NCBI GenBank assembly: GCA_024397875.1
Contig: CP073344.1
Span: forward strand, 1,727,001-1,791,000
Source: Amphritea atlantica
Lineage (GTDB): Bacteria; Pseudomonadota; Gammaproteobacteria; Pseudomonadales; Balneatricaceae
Direction: 5' to 3'
DNA length: 64,000 nt
The notes beneath the pieces were generated by a model that worked only from the letters and a program-made list of their open reading frames with translations, searched no databases and was not told the origin of the DNA. Every line of letters begins with the position of its first letter. Positions within the stretch are counted from its first letter, which is position 1. Of the stretch, positions 63,301 through 64,000 are shown in pieces. Both the position numbers and the translations under genes were made by a program.

Positions 63301-63932
63301 CGGCAATTGCGCACCTGTTGCATATCGATCAGTTGCCGCAGCATCGCCTCTGTCACCACTTCGACCTTACTGACTTCGTGGCTGGTGCGAAATCCATCAA
63401 AGAAATGCAGTATCGGGATCCGCCCCTCCAGAGTCGACATTTCAGCGATGGTGGCCATATCCATCACCTCCTGAACCGAGTTGGAAGAAAGCATGGCAAA
63501 GCCAGTGGACCGGGTGGCCATTACATCACTGTGGTCACAGAAGATTGACAGGGCATGAGTTGCCAGAGAGCGGGCCGCAATATGAAACACCGTCGGGCTG
63601 AGTTCACCGGCGATTTTGTACATGTTCGGAATCTTAAGCAGCAAACCCTGAGACGCCGTAAAGGTGGTGGTTTTTGCGCCCGCCTGCAGAGCACCGTGCA
63701 CGGCACCGGCAGCCCCCCCTTCACTTTGTAATTCAATAACATCGGGAATAACGCCCCAGAGATTTTTTACACCATCGGCACTCCAGCTATCGCTCATCTC
63801 ACCCATCGGTGAGGCCGGTGTGATAGGGTAGATGGCGATGACATCATTGAGGTGATGGGCGATGTAGGCCGCAGCTTCATTACCATCCATCATCCGTGTT
63901 TGCCTGGTATCCTTTACTGGGTTGTTCATCAT
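60312..63932 (-). CDS. nifJ: Pyruvate:ferredoxin (flavodoxin) oxidoreductase
   Basis: About 1206 aa single-chain PFOR that oxidises pyruvate to acetyl-CoA and CO2, reducing ferredoxin or flavodoxin. Domains in order: TPP pyrimidine-binding domain with IYPITPASPMGEMSDSW (about residues 33-49), the middle transketolase C-like and gamma domains, two [4Fe-4S] motifs CTHCGKCVLVCPHS and CTGCTLCVDICP (about residues 700-770), then the TPP domain with a proximal-cluster motif CSGCGETSYIRL and GDGWAYDIGFGGLDH. The final C-terminal extension is as in anaerobe-type enzymes. ATG 63932 or 63929 is possible (GGGAG just upstream); the frame continues to 63947. O2-sensitive; suggests micro-oxic or anaerobic growth. 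Confidence 0.95.
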   Translation of the reverse strand: MMNNPVKDTRQTRMMDGNEAAAYIAHHLNDVIAIYPITPASPMGEMSDSWSADGVKNLWGVIPDVIELQSEGGAAGAVHGALQAGAKTTTFTASQGLLLKIPNMYKIAGELSPTVFHIAARSLATHALSIFCDHSDVMATRSTGFAMLSSNSVQEVMDMATIAEMSTLEGRIPILHFFDGFRTSHEVSKVEVVTEAMLRQLIDMQQVRNCRNRALSPDHPVVRGTSQNPDIFFQAREACNPYYDAFPEIVQQAMNRFAEVTGRQYQLYEYEGAADAESVIILMGSGAETATETVDYINRNGGKTGVLKVRLFRPFDAQRLLKALPDSIKQIAVLDRTKEPGADGEPLYKDIATAFMQSMLSGKLTADKLPKLLGGRFGLSSKEFTPAMIRGVFDELDKPHSKNLFTVGIDDDLTHTSISYDPNFITDAHDDAYQAVFYGLGADGTVSANKNSIKIIGDQEGYYAQGHFVYDSKKSGAVTVSHLRFGPHKIHSAYEIQAGQADFVACHQPRFLSLYPMLDKARDGAVFLLNSSASPDELWDTLPESVQQQLIEKQIRLFAIDAYRVATECGMGKRINTIMQSCFFKISGILPLDNAISLIKDAVKKSYSSNPKVVGLNLDAIDASLSQLHEVKVHDRATSRIPMHELSANTANDFVRQLTAELIAGHGDRIPVSALSADGTWPTGTTAFEKRDLATELPLWDENLCTHCGKCVLVCPHSVIRSKIFDKSLLQQTPDGFRAVPVKGAKDFPADSFISYQVSPADCTGCTLCVDICPIVDKQNPAHKAINMVPKEQTFDVEKDNWEFFLSLPEFDRTTLKKSTLKGSMVFQPLFEFSGACSGCGETSYIRLASQLFGDRMLVANATGCSSIYGGNLPTTPWTKNPEGRGPAWNNSLFEDNAEFGLGMRVALDKQKDYAISLLHELSDKLDPALVESLLSETEADEAGIEHQRQSIEKLKLALDGLSDHSQIGDKAVELRHLADQLSRKSVWIIGGDGWAYDIGFGGLDHVLASGRNVNILVLDTEVYSNTGGQTSKATPIGAVAKFSASGKSVAKKDLARIAMDYEHVYVAHVAYAAKDVQTLRAFLEAESYDGPSLIIAYSPCIAHGFEMKDNHLHQQLAVDSGHWPLFRYDPRLADKHQNPLKMDSRPPSIPYSEFARRETRFNSLLKAHPAEAAAFLEKAQHDVSERYKHYQQMAEMDWDEAPIPK

Positions 63933-64000
63933 GATGCTCCCGGGCACGCTTAAAACTTAACTTACTATATTAGTTTATTCTTATAGTCTGTGTTGATTTA

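Overview
The window is chromosomal DNA from a Gammaproteobacterium. The gene content fits a marine Oceanospirillaceae-type organism (Amphritea, Neptunomonas or Marinobacterium-like): monomeric NADP-isocitrate dehydrogenase, ThrH, a GntR-controlled prpBC-acnD-prpF methylcitrate operon, NifJ-type pyruvate:ferredoxin oxidoreductase and a suf operon built on SufU/SufT. The genus is inference. No rRNA, tRNA or CRISPR array was seen.

Layout. 1-15.6 kb is ordinary housekeeping and metabolism: NDH-2 (cut by the window edge), icd, DAHP synthase, dsbD, scoAB with a divergent LysR gene, an isochorismatase-family hydrolase, a Bcr/CflA exporter, a PaaY-like carbonic-anhydrase fold protein, thrH, rsuA and a short second Rho. 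15.8-22.4 kb holds an NfeD-slipin pair, cbpM/cbpA, two small envelope proteins and a RhlE-type helicase. 22.6-24.2 kb is a small accessory patch. 24.2-31.3 kb is one minus-strand suf operon (Rrf2 regulator, sufB, a 42-aa ORF, sufC, sufD, sufS, sufU, sufT, Rieske protein). 31.4-34.7 kb has a CPBP protease, an AmmeMemoRadiSam radical SAM enzyme, fdxA and a putative metalloprotease. 34.8-40.9 kb is the main accessory block. 41.1-60.2 kb returns to core metabolism: azoR/LysR, pabB, a hydrolase, the prp operon, a Kef-type antiporter, lpxH-ppiB, glnS, hemerythrin and ferritin. nifJ closes the window.

The most interesting part is the two accessory patches (22.8-23.7 and 35.3-40.2 kb). They read as integron gene cassettes without an integrase (CALIN-like). 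Small plus-strand genes are separated by attC-like sites, and for several cassettes the GTTRRRY-type box at the left end is the exact reverse complement of the RYYYAAC-type box after the gene. Cassette genes encode a small membrane protein, a GFA protein, a WYL regulator plus partner, a C39-like peptidase, a zinc-ribbon protein, a GNAT enzyme, another membrane protein and a lipoprotein. A group II intron (37886-39838) sits inside the R' box of one attC, between GTTA and TGTG. Removing it restores GTTATGTG, and a perfect 6-nt EBS1/IBS1 pairing can be found. Its maturase has an in-frame TAG.

A second theme is a dispersed REP-like repeat (at least eight copies) with a GTGGC-TTCG-CCAC hairpin. 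Its left end, TAAAAGCAG..GCTAG, repeatedly lies on the stop codon of the upstream gene and supplies the last residues of PabB and of the short Rho. Several small ORFs were also found, including a 55-aa Cys-rich protein in the ferritin operon behind a Fur-box-like site.
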